A program made the position numbers and the translations under genes. A stretch of DNA of 64,000 nucleotides. Source: Allomesorhizobium camelthorni (GTDB lineage Bacteria > Pseudomonadota > Alphaproteobacteria > Rhizobiales > Rhizobiaceae). The notes under the pieces were generated by a model. That model ran no database searches, was not told where the DNA came from, and saw nothing but the letters and a program-made list of their open reading frames with translations. The DNA lies in the NCBI RefSeq assembly GCF_011045125.1, contig NZ_JAAKZF010000015.1:48063-112062 (forward strand). The letters are read 5' to 3'. Below are positions 1 to 9,709 of the stretch, in pieces (position 1 is the first letter of the stretch; every line of letters begins with the position of its first letter).

Positions 1-2499
1 CGCGCCCCGGCCTGCCCGCTCGATCAGCGAGGCGCAGTAGAGGCGCGCCGCGTTCAGCGGCTGCAGGATATCGTGCCCGGCAGCCGCGAGGAAGCGCGTC
101 TTACCGAGATTGGCTTCCTCGGCGAGCATCTGCGCCTGCGCCAGTTCCTCGTTGACGCGCGTCAGCTCGGCGGTGCGGCTGCGGACGCGCTGTTCCAGCG
201 ATTCGTTGGCGCTCTTCAGCGCGAGGTCGGATTTCACGCGCGCCGAAATGTCGGCATATGTCGCGACGATGCCGCCGTCCGGCATCGGATTGGAGCGGAG
301 CTCGATAATCCTGCCGCTAGTCTTCAACTCGATCTGCCAGGGACTGCCGAAAGTGGTGAGGCGGTTCAGCGTGGCGACGCGGGAATCGGCGGGGATGTCG
401 CCGCGCGCCGCCAGGAAGCGCAGGATCTGGTCGAGCGAGACGCCGACCTGACCCATCTCGTCGGGCAGGTCGAACAGCGCGCGATACTGGCGGTTCCAGC
501 AGGTCAGGCGGAAATCCTGGTCGAACACGGTGATGCCCTGCTCCATCTGGTCGAGCGCGATCTGGAGGAGGTCGCGATTGTGCTGCAGGGCCTCGGTCGC
601 GTCGTCGAGCAGGCGGAACGCATCCTTGGAGGCGCTGTCGTGGCGCTGGAACAGGAGCGACAGGATCAGCCGCGCGGATGAGGAGCCGACGGCGCTGGCT
701 AGCAGCTGCTCGGAAAAGCGGACCACTGCCATGCTGGCCTGCTCGTTGCCGTTGAGTTTCAGGCCGCCGGTGTTCTCGAATGTCTGGAACGAGCGCTCGG
801 TGCGCTCGACGCCGAGATAGCGGGCGATCGTGTCCTTCAGATCGTTGACGGTGATCGCCGTGCGGAAACGCCTGAGGCTTGGCATCGGGCTCGCGTCGCG
901 CGGCACGAAGATCGACGCCTGGATGCGTTCGAGCGGCACGGAGGCGCGGGACAGCGAGCCGAGCACGAAGAACAGGAGATTGACCGACAGGCTCCACATG
1001 ACGCCGTGATTGAGCGGTTCGGCGACGGTGCCGAACAACGCCTGTGGCCGCAGCGCCTCGATGCCGAAGGGGCCATGGGCGAGAATTTCCGTGCCCGGCG
1101 CGGCGAGTGATGGAAAGAGCAGCGTGTAGGCCCATACAGTGATGCCCGCCACCATGCCGAGCGCTGCGCCGCGCGCATTGGCGCCGCGCCAGATCAGGCC
1201 GCCGAAAAATGCCGGCGCGAACTGGGCAATTGCTGCAAACGACATCAGTCCGATCGATGCGAGCCGCGCATTGCTAGTGCTTTCGCGGTAATACAGGAAC
1301 GCCACGAAGAGGATGAGGAAGATCGATCCGCGCCTGATGTTGAGGATCAGGCTCGACCAGTCCTCGGTCTCGCGGGCTTCCGATTTCAAGAGCCGCCGGA
1401 CGAACAACGGGATGATGAGATCGTTGGAAATCATGATCGACAGCGCGACGCTGGCGACGATCACCATGGCGGTTGCCGCGGAGAGGCCGCCGATGAATGC
1501 GGCCATCGCCAGCAAGTTCTCGCCGCTTAGCAGCGGCAGCGACAGCACATAGAGATCGCTGCTCGTCCGCGTTCCCACCAGCGCCAGCCCGGCGAATGCA
1601 ATAGGTAGTACGAACAGGTTGATCGCCACCAGATAGAGCGGGAACACCCAGGTGGCGGTCTTGAGTTCGATCTCGCTGCGATTTTCGACGATCATCACGT
1701 AGAACTGGCGCGGCAGCATGATGATTGCGAAGCCGCTGATGACTGTAAGCACCAGCCAGGTGCCGAGCGAGGTGCTGTAGCCCATCGCGTCGCGGACATT
1801 GGCGTTCTCGGCGAGCTTTGCAATCATGTCGCCCGGCCCGTCGAACAGGACGAAGGTGACCATCAGGCCGATCGCCAGGAAGGCGGCCAGCTTCACCACC
1901 GACTCGACCGCCACGGCGAGGATCAGCCCGTCCTGATGCTCGGTCGCATCGGCATGACGTGTCCCGAACAGCACGGCAAACAGCGCAAGCAGCATGGCGA
2001 CCACCAGCGAAATGTCGCTGACGAAGGGATCGAAAGATGGCGGCGCGCCGGTGTAGTGCTCGACCATCAGGCTGACCGAGCCCGAGATCGCCTTGAGCTG
2101 CAAGGCGATGTAGGGCACCGCGCCAATGGTGGCGATCAGCGTGGCGATCGAGGCGACGGCGAAGCTCTTGCCGTAGCGAGCGCCGAGGAAATCGGCGATC
2201 GAGGTGATCTTTTCGGCCTTGGCGAGCTTGATGATGCGCCGGAGCAGCGGAAAGGCGAAAACGAACACCACCACGGGGCCGATATAGATGGCCAGGAATT
2301 CGAGGCCGCGTTCGGATGCCAGCCCGACCGATCCGAAGAACGTCCAGGAGGTGCAGTAAATGGCGAGGCTGAGCGCGTAAATATAAGGCCGGGGCCTGCC
2401 CGAGCCTTTGGCCGCGGCCCGCCGGTCGCCCAGGCTGGCGATGACGAAAAGCAGCGTCACATAGGCGACCGCGATGATGACGATGACCCAGCCCTGCAC
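1..2499 (-). CDS. sodium:solute symporter / PAS / histidine kinase hybrid (3' end outside window)
   Basis: The 833 residues visible start with an SLC5/PutP-type membrane domain of many hydrophobic helices (about residues 1-480; landmark [12 protein letters not shown] near the N-terminus). A PAS-like segment follows (about 650-760, [15 protein letters not shown]), then a short coiled coil and the histidine-kinase H-box [12 protein letters not shown] with the phospho-accepting His near residue 809. Catalytic and receiver domains would lie beyond base 1. I chose the GTG at 2497-2499 because a GGGAGG ribosome site lies just upstream and hydrophobic sequence starts at once. The family couples a transporter-like sensor to two-component signalling, often in carbon-source control; the ligand cannot be read here. 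The Arg-rich 425-codon frame over 1274-2551 is a shadow of this gene. Confidence 0.9.
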   Translation of the reverse strand, partial: MQGWVIVIIAVAYVTLLFVIASLGDRRAAAKGSGRPRPYIYALSLAIYCTSWTFFGSVGLASERGLEFLAIYIGPVVVFVFAFPLLRRIIKLAKAEKITSIADFLGARYGKSFAVASIATLIATIGAVPYIALQLKAISGSVSLMVEHYTGAPPSFDPFVSDISLVVAMLLALFAVLFGTRHADATEHQDGLILAVAVESVVKLAAFLAIGLMVTFVLFDGPGDMIAKLAENANVRDAMGYSTSLGTWLVLTVISGFAIIMLPRQFYVMIVENRSEIELKTATWVFPLYLVAINLFVLPIAFAGLALVGTRTSSDLYVLSLPLLSGENLLAMAAFIGGLSAATAMVIVASVALSIMISNDLIIPLFVRRLLKSEARETEDWSSLILNIRRGSIFLILFVAFLYYRESTSNARLASIGLMSFAAIAQFAPAFFGGLIWRGANARGAALGMVAGITVWAYTLLFPSLAAPGTEILAHGPFGIEALRPQALFGTVAEPLNHGVMWSLSVNLLFFVLGSLSRASVPLERIQASIFVPRDASPMPSLRRFRTAITVNDLKDTIARYLGVERTERSFQTFENTGGLKLNGNEQASMAVVRFSEQLLASAVGSSSARLILSLLFQRHDSASKDAFRLLDDATEALQHNRDLLQIALDQMEQGITVFDQDFRLTCWNRQYRALFDLPDEMGQVGVSLDQILRFLAARGDIPADSRVATLNRLTTFGSPWQIELKTSGRIIELRSNPMPDGGIVATYADISARVKSDLALKSANESLEQRVRSRTAELTRVNEELAQAQMLAEEANLGKTRFLAAAGHDILQPLNAARLYCASLIERAGRGA

Positions 2500-2708
2500 G
2501 CCCGGATGTTCCTCCCTTCAGGCGCCCTTGCGCCTCAAGCACGCAAGGCAATCACAGCTTCGGCAGCAAGTCCATTGCGCCATGGACTAAGGTCAACTGC
2601 CGGGCAAGCGGAATTTTACCGGTTTTGCAACCGGGGGTTTTTGCTATTGTGCGGTTGCTTCGGCGGGGGAGCGGATCCGGTCGTCGCCGGCGGACAGGAG
2701 AGGGAACG

Positions 2709-3128
2709 ATGATCAGGGAATTCCAGGAATTCATTTCAAAGGGCAATGTGATGGACCTCGCGGTCGGCGTCATCATCGGCGGCGCCTTCGGCCTGATCGT
2801 CTCGTCGCTGGTCGCCGACATCATCATGCCGATCGTGGGGCCCATCTTCGGCGGTTTCGACTTCTCCAACTATTTCCTGCCGCTGTCGTCCAACGTCACC
2901 GCAAACTCGCTTGAGGAAGCCCGCAAGCAGGGGGCAGTGTTCGCCTGGGGCAATTTCCTGACGGTGCTGATCAATTTCCTCATTCTCGCCTGGATCATCT
3001 TCCTGATGGTGAAGGGCGTGAACAGCATGCGCCGCAGGCTTATTGCGGAAAAGCCGACTGAGCCGAAAGCTCCGCCTGCCGACATCGCGCTGCTGACGGA
3101 AATCCGCGATCTGCTGGCGAAAAAATAG
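2709..3128 (+). CDS. mscL: large-conductance mechanosensitive channel MscL
   Basis: A 139-residue inner-membrane protein with the MscL plan: N-terminal amphipathic helix ([20 protein letters not shown]), first transmembrane helix, a periplasmic loop with [12 protein letters not shown], a second transmembrane helix, and a charged cytoplasmic helix ending EIRDLLAKK. It opens under membrane tension to release solutes during hypo-osmotic shock. The start is the ATG at 2709, preceded by AGGAG; an upstream in-frame extension is Arg/Gly rich and unlike the family. Length is normal (about 136-145 aa). It stands alone between the divergent kinase hybrid and the aminotransferase, with a probable terminator downstream. 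Confidence 0.97.
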   Translation: MIREFQEFISKGNVMDLAVGVIIGGAFGLIVSSLVADIIMPIVGPIFGGFDFSNYFLPLSSNVTANSLEEARKQGAVFAWGNFLTVLINFLILAWIIFLMVKGVNSMRRRLIAEKPTEPKAPPADIALLTEIRDLLAKK

Positions 3129-3188
3129 ATCCAGCTGAATGCCGGCCTGCAAATGGCGGCTGGGCCTTACCTGAATCTCAACGAAGCT

Positions 3189-3219
3189 AAACCGGCCCCG
3201 CTGCCTCGCGGCCGGGTTT
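3189..3219 (+). terminator. probable terminator hairpin after mscL
   Basis: The arms AAACCGGCC (3189-3197) and GGCCGGGTTT (3210-3219) pair with a single bulge around a 12-base loop. A weak T-rich stretch (TTTCGTTT) follows. The position, 60 bases after the mscL stop and before the aminotransferase start, fits a terminator. Confidence 0.5.
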
Positions 3220-3281
3220 CGTTTGCGCCGCCCGGAACGGCGCGGTAGCAACAGCGCTCAACTGTAGAATTCGGGGTAGCC

Positions 3282-4448
3282 ATGAAACTGATCGACGATC
3301 TGCGCAGCGAGGCTCGCCTGGCGCCCGAAAGTGGCATCGTCGCCGTGGCCAATTACGGTTGGGGGCGGGCGGGTCTGATCCCGCTATGGGCGGGAGAGGG
3401 CGACCTGCCGACGCCGGAGTTCATTTCGCAGGCGGCCGCACGTGGGCTGTCAGCGGGCGAGACCTTCTACACCTGGCAGCGCGGCATTCCGGAACTGCGC
3501 CAGGCGCTCGCGCGCTATCACGCCCGCCATTTCGGCAAGGCGTTCGCGCCGGAGGAGTTTCTGGTGACCGGCGGCGGCATGCAGGCGATCCAGCTTGCGT
3601 TGCAGGCCACGGCGGGCGCTGGCGACGAGGTGATCTACCTGTCGCCGGCATGGCCGAACTTTCCCGGCGCGGCGGGCGTCGCTGGCGCCAAGCCGGTTGC
3701 CGTCAGGCTGGACCAGACCGGCAATGGCTGGACATGCGAAGTCGCCAAGGTCGAGGCGGCGGTGACCGATCGCACAAGGGCCATCTTCGTCAATTCGCCC
3801 TCGAACCCGACCGGCTGGACCGCCGACCTGGATACGCTTCGGGCAATCCTCGATCTCGCCCGGCGCAAGAATCTCTGGATCATCGCCGACGAGATCTATG
3901 CGCTGTTCCATTATGGCGGCGTCAGGGCGCCGTCCTTCATGGATATCATGGACGAGGATGACCGCATCCTGTTCGTCAACACGTTCTCCAAGAACTGGGC
4001 GATGACCGGCTGGCGCATCGGTTGGCTGCGCGTGCATCCGGCGCTGCAGCAGACATTCGAGAACCTGATCCAGTATTCGACCTCGGGCGTGGCGCAGTTC
4101 ATGCAGCGCGGGGCGATCGCGGCGCTGGATGAGGGCGACGATTTCCTGGCGGCGCAGATCGAGCGCGCGCGGCAGGCGAGGGACATCGCCTGCGATATAC
4201 TCGGCGCAACCGGCCGCGCCCGGTTCAGCGTGCCGCAGGGCGCGTTCTATCTGTTCTTCACCGTCGACGGCATCGCGGATTCGCGCGCCGCGGCCTTCGA
4301 GATCGTTGACCGCGCCAATGTCGGGCTGGCGCCCGGAACCGCCTTCGGAGAGGGCGGCGAAGCTTTTTTCCGGCTATGCTTCCACCGCCGGCTGGATCAG
4401 GTCGAGGAGGCGGCGAACAGGCTGGCGGAGTGGATCAGGACGGTTTGA
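3282..4448 (+). CDS. PLP-dependent class I/II aminotransferase
   Basis: A 388-residue fold-type I aminotransferase. Visible landmarks are the PLP-phosphate loop TGGGMQA near 97-103, the substrate/cofactor motif NSPSNPTGW (Asn175), Asp203 in IADEIY, the Schiff-base lysine Lys237 in NTFSKNWAMTGWRIGW, and a C-terminal Arg in FFRLCFHR that would bind the alpha-carboxylate. It should move an amino group between an amino acid and a 2-oxo acid in the cytoplasm; substrate specificity is not evident. It is monocistronic as far as can be seen, with GGGGTAGCC before the ATG. Confidence 0.93.
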   Translation: MKLIDDLRSEARLAPESGIVAVANYGWGRAGLIPLWAGEGDLPTPEFISQAAARGLSAGETFYTWQRGIPELRQALARYHARHFGKAFAPEEFLVTGGGMQAIQLALQATAGAGDEVIYLSPAWPNFPGAAGVAGAKPVAVRLDQTGNGWTCEVAKVEAAVTDRTRAIFVNSPSNPTGWTADLDTLRAILDLARRKNLWIIADEIYALFHYGGVRAPSFMDIMDEDDRILFVNTFSKNWAMTGWRIGWLRVHPALQQTFENLIQYSTSGVAQFMQRGAIAALDEGDDFLAAQIERARQARDIACDILGATGRARFSVPQGAFYLFFTVDGIADSRAAAFEIVDRANVGLAPGTAFGEGGEAFFRLCFHRRLDQVEEAANRLAEWIRTV

Positions 4449-4451
4449 CGA

Positions 4452-4871
4452 TCAGCCCCGCGCCGTCTTGCGGGGCCGGCCGCCTTTGAGGCCGTTGCTT
4501 CTAGCCGCCGCGGCTTTGGCCGGCGAAGTCTTCCGGCCGGCGATGCCTGCCAACTCGCGTGTCATCCAGGCGCGCGTTCCGAAAATGCCCGCCACCAGCG
4601 CGGGAACGTAGAGATCGACGTCCAGCGTTGGCCAATGCAGGTTCAAGCCGAGACCATCGACGATTATGGTCGCCAGATCGACGTCTTTAGCGCCTTGAAG
4701 GTCCTGAACCAGATGCGCCGGAAATGCATAGGTGCAGCCATTGACCAGATCGATCACCACGCGGCCTGATGCGGGGTCATAGCGGGCGGCTGAAGCCCGG
4801 CTCTCGTTCTCCATAACAGTTCGACCGCGAGCTTCGGCCGCATCGAATGTTTTATCAGTCATTCTGGCCAT
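4452..4871 (-). CDS. DUF2442 domain protein (partner of DUF4160 gene)
   Basis: A 139-residue protein. The central part (RYDPASGRVVIDLVNGCTY, LATIIVDGLGLNLHWPTLDVDL) matches the DUF2442 pattern, in which the protein reads out a short sheet and ends with L-H-W-P..D-x-D. A basic, Ala/Lys/Arg-rich tail (GLKGGRPRKTARG) could bind nucleic acid. The ATG at 4871 has GGGAG seven bases upstream and overlaps the end of the DUF4160 gene by 17 bases, so the two are translationally coupled. DUF4160-DUF2442 pairs are common and have been suspected to act like toxin-antitoxin modules; that role is inference here. Confidence 0.8.
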   Translation of the reverse strand: MARMTDKTFDAAEARGRTVMENESRASAARYDPASGRVVIDLVNGCTYAFPAHLVQDLQGAKDVDLATIIVDGLGLNLHWPTLDVDLYVPALVAGIFGTRAWMTRELAGIAGRKTSPAKAAAARSNGLKGGRPRKTARG

Positions 4872-5121
4872 GGATACGCTCCCATTCTCCCAGGAATTCG
4901 TCTCGATGTTTAACAACCTCGGCCAACAAGCGCCGCATGTCCGACCGTTTGATGCCGATGCTGAACACCAGTTCGGGTGCGCCGTCCGCTCCAAGCAGGT
5001 TGATCTTCGCATGGCCGGCGCCGGTCAGATGAACATGGGCCGGCTCGTGATCGGCCGTATAGATCACAAACCGGAAGCCATGAGCACGGTGGACGACGAC
5101 CATCAGCCAAAAATAACCCAT
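4855..5121 (-). CDS. DUF4160 domain protein
   Basis: A small protein of 88 residues from the ATG at 5121, or 82 from the ATG at 5103. The DUF4160 signature is clear: HGFRFVIYTADHEPAHVH, a histidine-rich segment, then an acidic/basic helix ending EFLGEWERIHG. It is the first gene of a two-gene operon with the DUF2442 protein, with which it overlaps. Neither candidate start has a strong ribosome site. A perfect inverted repeat covers the first candidate start codon, which suggests either autoregulation by a bound protein or a translation-controlling hairpin. Family function is unknown. Confidence 0.8.
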   Translation of the reverse strand: MGYFWLMVVVHRAHGFRFVIYTADHEPAHVHLTGAGHAKINLLGADGAPELVFSIGIKRSDMRRLLAEVVKHRDEFLGEWERIHGQND

Positions 5122-5134
5122 CGGATGGGTTATT
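5112..5134. promoter_or_regulatory. perfect inverted repeat at the start of the DUF4160/DUF2442 operon
   Basis: The arms AATAACCCAT (5112-5121) and ATGGGTTATT (5125-5134) are exact inverses around CGG. The repeat includes the first possible start codon of the DUF4160 gene, so it can be a protein operator or an mRNA hairpin that hides that start. Confidence 0.55.
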
Positions 5135-5202
5135 GCCAGCCCCGATTTAGCTCACGAAGGAAGCGTCAATTCAGATCTGATTTCAGTCGACAGTAAGAAC
5201 TC

Positions 5203-6480
5203 TCACCCGCCCGATTTCGGCACCAGCAGCGGAATGATGCGCTCGCTCTTGGCGACTGCCGGACGCCCGGTCGCGCCGTAGGAGATGCCGAGCGCATCCC
5301 AGGTCTCGACCAGCGCGTCGCGCAGCGTCTCGATCAGGGCATCGGAATGGAACGGCGTCGGCGTGATGCGCAGCCGCTCGGTGCCGCGCGGCACCGTCGG
5401 ATAGTTGATCGGCTGGATGTAGATGCCGTGGACGCCGAGCAGGCGGTCGGTCGCCATCTTGCAGAGTTCGGGATCGCCGACCAGCACCGGGACGATATGC
5501 GTGGCGGAGGGCATGACCGGCAAACCTGCGGCAGCCAGGATATCCTTGGTCCGCTCCGCCTGCCGCTTCTGCGCTTCGCGCTCGGCCTGCGACTGCTTGA
5601 GGTGGCGGATCGAAATGGTGGCCGCAGCCGCGATCGCCGGCGGCAGCGCGGTGGTGAAGATGAAGCCAGGCGCATAGGAGCGCACCGCGTCGATCACGGC
5701 GCTCGCGCCGGTGATGTAGCCGCCCAGTGTCCCGAACGCCTTGGCGAGCGTGCCCTCGATGATGTCGATGCGGTCGGCGAGGCCTTCGCGCTCGGTGATG
5801 CCGCCGCCGCGCGGACCGTACATGCCGACGGCATGGACCTCGTCGATATAGGTCATTGCGTTGTATTTCTCGGCGAGCTCGACGATCTGTTCGATCGGAG
5901 CGATGTCGCCGTCCATCGAATAGACGGATTCGAAGACGATTAGCTTGGCGCGCTCGCGGCCTGCCGCCTGCAGCAGGCTTTCAAGATGGGCGACGTCGTT
6001 GTGGCGGAAGATCTTCTTTTCGGCGCCCGAGCGGCGCACGCCCTCGATCATCGAGGCGTGGTTCAGTTCGTCGGAAAGCACCAGGCAGTTCGGCAGGAGG
6101 CGGGCAATCGTCGAGATCGACGCCTCGTTGGAGACGAAGCCCGAAGTGAAGACCAGCGCAGCTTCCTTGCCGTGCAGGTCGGCGAGTTCCTTTTCAAGCT
6201 CGACCAGCGGGTGGTTGGTGCCGGAAATATTGCGCGTGCCGCCAGCGCCCGAACCCATCCTGCCGGCGGTCTCCTGGAAGGCGGCGATCACGGCCGGGTG
6301 CTGTCCCATGCCGAGATAGTCGTTGGAGCACCAGACGGTGATCTCCTGTTCCTGGCCGTTGGCGCGCCAGATGGCGCGGGGGAAGGAGCCGGCGATCCGC
6401 TCGAGATCGGCAAAGACGCGATAGCGACGCTCGGCATGAACCTGGTCGATCGCTTCCTCGAAAAACCGCTGATAGTTCAT
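5203..6480 (-). CDS. hemA: 5-aminolevulinate synthase
   Basis: A 425-residue alpha-oxoamine synthase that condenses glycine with succinyl-CoA to 5-aminolevulinate, the first step of heme synthesis by the C4 route used by alphaproteobacteria. Landmarks are CSNDYLGMG (51-59), the glycine-rich [13 protein letters not shown] (77-89), YIDEVHAVG with Asp213 and His216, the PLP lysine Lys247 in [14 protein letters not shown], and [14 protein letters not shown] substrate residues near the end. Full length, starting at the ATG at 6480. It is transcribed away from galE, and the 270-base spacer between them holds no gene. Confidence 0.98.
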   Translation of the reverse strand: MNYQRFFEEAIDQVHAERRYRVFADLERIAGSFPRAIWRANGQEQEITVWCSNDYLGMGQHPAVIAAFQETAGRMGSGAGGTRNISGTNHPLVELEKELADLHGKEAALVFTSGFVSNEASISTIARLLPNCLVLSDELNHASMIEGVRRSGAEKKIFRHNDVAHLESLLQAAGRERAKLIVFESVYSMDGDIAPIEQIVELAEKYNAMTYIDEVHAVGMYGPRGGGITEREGLADRIDIIEGTLAKAFGTLGGYITGASAVIDAVRSYAPGFIFTTALPPAIAAAATISIRHLKQSQAEREAQKRQAERTKDILAAAGLPVMPSATHIVPVLVGDPELCKMATDRLLGVHGIYIQPINYPTVPRGTERLRITPTPFHSDALIETLRDALVETWDALGISYGATGRPAVAKSERIIPLLVPKSGG

Positions 6481-6751
6481 TCTGATTTCCCAGTTTGGCG
6501 GCGATCATAATCACTGCCGATTTTTGCGTCCATGACCGAAACTCGGTCAAAATGCCACGGCTTGCCCGCCTACAAACAAACACAAGCCCTTTGCTATTGC
6601 ATTGACCGGAAACAATGGGCCTTTTCGTCGAAGGTTAGCGAGATGGTTCCAGATGCAGGCACGCGACTGAACGCGCCCGGTGAATTGAAGTGTGTTGCCA
6701 TTATCCCGGCGGCGTTTCACATAGTTCATTAAGATCAGCGGAGATTTTGCA

Positions 6752-7747
6752 ATGAGCGTTCTGGTAACCGGCGGCGCCGGCTACATCGGCAGCCACATGG
6801 TGTGGGAGCTGCTCGATGCCGGCGAAGAGATGGTCGTGCTCGACCGGCTGTCGACAGGCTTCGAATGGGCGGTCGCCCCGGAGGCGAAGCTGGTCGTCGG
6901 CGACGTCGCCGACGGCGAACTCGTGGGTTCGCTGATCCGCGAGCATTCGGTCGACGCCATCATCCATTTCGCGGGTTCGATCGTGGTTCCGGAATCGGTC
7001 ACCGACCCGCTCGGTTATTACGAGAACAACACCTGCAAGACCCGAGCGCTGATCGAGACGGCGGTGCGCGGCGGCGTTCCCAATTTCATCTTCTCCTCGA
7101 CCGCAGCCGTCTATGGCGCGGCGGGCCTGGAGCCGGTCCGCGAGGATGCGCGGCTTGCGCCGGAATCGCCCTACGGCCTCTCCAAGCTGATGAGCGAATG
7201 GATGCTGCGCGACGCCGCAGCCGCGCACGGTATTCGCTACACGGCGCTGAGATATTTCAATGTGGCCGGCGCCGACCCGAAAGGCCGGACCGGCCAGTCG
7301 ACGCCCGGCGCCACCCACCTGATCAAGGTGGCCAGCGAAACCGCGCTCGGCAAGCGGCCTTCCATGCAGGTCTTCGGCACGGATTATCCGACGCCGGACG
7401 GCACCTGCGTGCGCGACTACATCCATGTCAGCGACCTGGTCGCCGCGCATCGGCTGGCATTGGAGCGGCTGCGCGCCGGCGGCGACAGCCTCGTCGCCAA
7501 TTGCGGCTACAGCCACGGCTATTCGGTGCTCGAGGTGATCGAGAGCGTGCGCCGTGTGTTCGGCGGCGACTTCGACGTCAAGGTCGGCGGCAGGCGGCCC
7601 GGCGACGCGGCGTCGGTGATCGCCAATTCCGATCTCGCCCGACGCGAATTCGGCTGGACGCCCGCCCATGACGACCTCGACGCTATCGTCGGCGATGCGC
7701 TATCGTGGGAAAGGAAGCTCACCGGCAAGAACTCGGTGCGCGGCTGA
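6752..7747 (+). CDS. galE: UDP-glucose 4-epimerase
   Basis: A 331-residue extended short-chain dehydrogenase that interconverts UDP-glucose and UDP-galactose. It has the NAD-binding GGAGYIGS (residues 7-14), the FSSTAAVYG active-site Ser/Thr, and the catalytic pair Tyr141/Lys145 in SPYGLSK, followed by RYFNVAGADPKGRTGQ and the family's YPTPDGTCVRDYIHV. GGAG lies before the ATG at 6752. It precedes the racemase fusion gene by 59 bases on the same strand and probably supplies UDP-galactose to the polysaccharide pathways in this region. Confidence 0.96.
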   Translation: MSVLVTGGAGYIGSHMVWELLDAGEEMVVLDRLSTGFEWAVAPEAKLVVGDVADGELVGSLIREHSVDAIIHFAGSIVVPESVTDPLGYYENNTCKTRALIETAVRGGVPNFIFSSTAAVYGAAGLEPVREDARLAPESPYGLSKLMSEWMLRDAAAAHGIRYTALRYFNVAGADPKGRTGQSTPGATHLIKVASETALGKRPSMQVFGTDYPTPDGTCVRDYIHVSDLVAAHRLALERLRAGGDSLVANCGYSHGYSVLEVIESVRRVFGGDFDVKVGGRRPGDAASVIANSDLARREFGWTPAHDDLDAIVGDALSWERKLTGKNSVRG

Positions 7748-7806
7748 GGCGACTCTGCCGGGCAGCGTTCCCGGCGAGAGGGCTTTCCGGCGGGTGGGGA
7801 CGAGGC

Positions 7807-9630
7807 ATGGGACCGCAAGTCGCGATCGACCTCGGGCGGATTGAGCGCAACGCGCGGAAAATCGTCGAGCGCTGCGCGCAATCCGGGATCAAGGTTTTCG
7901 GCGTCACCAAGGGAACCTGCGGCATGCCGCAGGTTGCTCGCGCAATGCTGCGCGGCGGCGTCGCCGGCATCGCCGAATCGCGATTCGAAAACATCCGCCG
8001 GCTGCACGAAAGCGGGATCGATTGCCCGATCATGCTGCTGCGCAGCCCGCCGATCTCGCGCGTCGAGGAGGTGGTGCGCACGGTCGATATCAGCCTGCAG
8101 TCGGAACTCGCCATCATAGGCGAGATCTCGCGCATCGCCGAGCGCCTCGGCCGCGTCCACGACATCATCGTCATGGTCGATCTCGGTGACCTGCGCGAAG
8201 GCATCTGGCCGAACGACCTTTTGCCGACCGTGGAGAAGATCCTCGAGATGAAGGGCGTCAGGATCGCCGGCATCGGCACCAATCTGACCTGCTTCGGCGC
8301 CATTGTGCCGACCGAGGAGAATCTTGGGCAACTGGTGGCGCACGCCTACAAGATCGAGCGGCTGGCCGGGATCACGCTCGACTGGGTGTCGGGAGGAAAT
8401 TCGTCGTCGCTGCCGCTGCTGCTCGAAGGACGCCTGCCCGCAGGCATCAACAATCTGCGCGTCGGCGAAGCCATCCTGCAGGGCGGCATCGAGACGTTCC
8501 GTGACAAGCCATGGCCCGGACTGGAATACGAGGCATTCCGACTTGCCGGAGAACTCATCGAGGTGAAGCTGAAGCCTTCGATGCCGATCGGCGAATCCGG
8601 CTTCGATGCGTTCGGCAACCGGCCGCTCTTCGTCGATGAAGGCGACCGGTTGCGCGGCATTGCTAATATAGGGCGCGAGGACGTCATTGTCGAAAGCCTC
8701 ACGCCGATCAACAAGGGCGTACGGGTGCTGGGCGCGTCGAGCGACCATCTGGTGCTCGACGTGACCGAAGCCGATCCACCGCTCGCCGTAGGGGATCGCG
8801 TCAGCTTCCGGATGGGCTACGGTGCGCTGCTCACCACGATGACCTCGGAATATGTCGAAAAGGCACCCATGCACGACATCGCCGAAATACCCGGCCGCAA
8901 GATGGTCTCGATAATCGCCGAGCCGCAATCGGCACCCATCCTGGCCAGGCATGATGTCGGCTCAAGGCTCGAGGCGATGGATTACGATGTGGTGGAACTG
9001 GCCGACGCCACGCGTCCGCCCGCGGGCCTGATCAGGCTTCATTCGGGCAAGGACCGGCGCGCAGCCTATCAGGCTCTGGCGGCAGCCGCCCGCGCTACGC
9101 ACTCGCTCGGCCTCATCTGGATTGACTCGATCGCGGCGCTGATGCCGGAAGCCGGCGAAGATGACGAAATGGCGGAGACTTCGGTGCTGTCGCGCGTGCT
9201 TGGCCTCGGCGGGCGGCAAGGTGCGCTGCAGCCGCAGCTTTCTCCTGAAAATGTCGTTCTGGTGGGATTGCGCGAGGCCCATCCGGCCGAGGCGAAAATC
9301 CTCAAGCAATCCCGCATCTCGGTATTCACAATGGCGGAGATCGACGGCTCCGGCATGCGCGATGTTATGCGCGAAGCGATCCGGATCGCCTCGTCCGGCA
9401 CAAGCGGCTTCCACGTAAGCTATTCGCCGACAGCCACGGAAATGCCGGGATGGGCGCCGGGCGCAGGAGGCATGACGGTCCGTGAGACACATCAGGCGAT
9501 GGAGGCCATCGCGCTCAGCGGCCGCATGACGTCCATGGACATTTCGCCGGTAGCCGCCGGACTAGATTCCCGGATCGGCCATGAAACGGTTAACTTCGTG
9601 ATGTCTGCTTTCGGGAAGCGGATTTTGTGA
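7807..9630 (+). CDS. alanine/ornithine-racemase-like domain fused to a metal-site-less arginase-fold domain
   Basis: A 607-residue two-domain protein. Residues 1 to about 365 look like a fold-type III PLP racemase of the alanine/ornithine racemase (Orr/YhfX) kind: VAIDLGRIERNARKIV, the PLP lysine Lys35 in FGVTKGTCGMPQVA, the phosphate-binding-like SGGNSSSLP, then a beta-domain. Residues about 380-607 resemble an arginase/agmatinase by layout (WIDSIAAL, NVVLVGLRE, SGFHVSYSPTATEMPGWAPG, SMDISPVAAGLD). The Asp/His ligands of the W-x-D-A-H-x-D and S-x-D-x-D motifs are replaced, so manganese chemistry looks impossible. Likely role: an amino-acid racemase with a pseudoenzyme binding domain. The start at 7807 has GGGGACGAGG upstream; longer in-frame starts overlap galE. 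A decayed copy of its 3' end lies near 22.0 kb. Confidence 0.85.
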   Translation: MGPQVAIDLGRIERNARKIVERCAQSGIKVFGVTKGTCGMPQVARAMLRGGVAGIAESRFENIRRLHESGIDCPIMLLRSPPISRVEEVVRTVDISLQSELAIIGEISRIAERLGRVHDIIVMVDLGDLREGIWPNDLLPTVEKILEMKGVRIAGIGTNLTCFGAIVPTEENLGQLVAHAYKIERLAGITLDWVSGGNSSSLPLLLEGRLPAGINNLRVGEAILQGGIETFRDKPWPGLEYEAFRLAGELIEVKLKPSMPIGESGFDAFGNRPLFVDEGDRLRGIANIGREDVIVESLTPINKGVRVLGASSDHLVLDVTEADPPLAVGDRVSFRMGYGALLTTMTSEYVEKAPMHDIAEIPGRKMVSIIAEPQSAPILARHDVGSRLEAMDYDVVELADATRPPAGLIRLHSGKDRRAAYQALAAAARATHSLGLIWIDSIAALMPEAGEDDEMAETSVLSRVLGLGGRQGALQPQLSPENVVLVGLREAHPAEAKILKQSRISVFTMAEIDGSGMRDVMREAIRIASSGTSGFHVSYSPTATEMPGWAPGAGGMTVRETHQAMEAIALSGRMTSMDISPVAAGLDSRIGHETVNFVMSAFGKRIL

Positions 9631-9709
9631 CGAACGCCCACATCCCGGACTGAACGCCCCGACGTTCGCGGGTTTACGCTTGTTGTTCTGAGAAGGCCGA
9701 ACGCTGCAT

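Noticed and set aside
1274..2551. 425-codon minus-strand frame
   Set aside because: It is Arg/His-rich and overlaps the symporter-kinase gene in another frame; the true frame shows transporter and kinase motifs.
9241..9630. Active arginase/agmatinase domain
   Set aside because: The Asp/His ligands of the manganese motifs are replaced, so the catalytic assignment is not supported.
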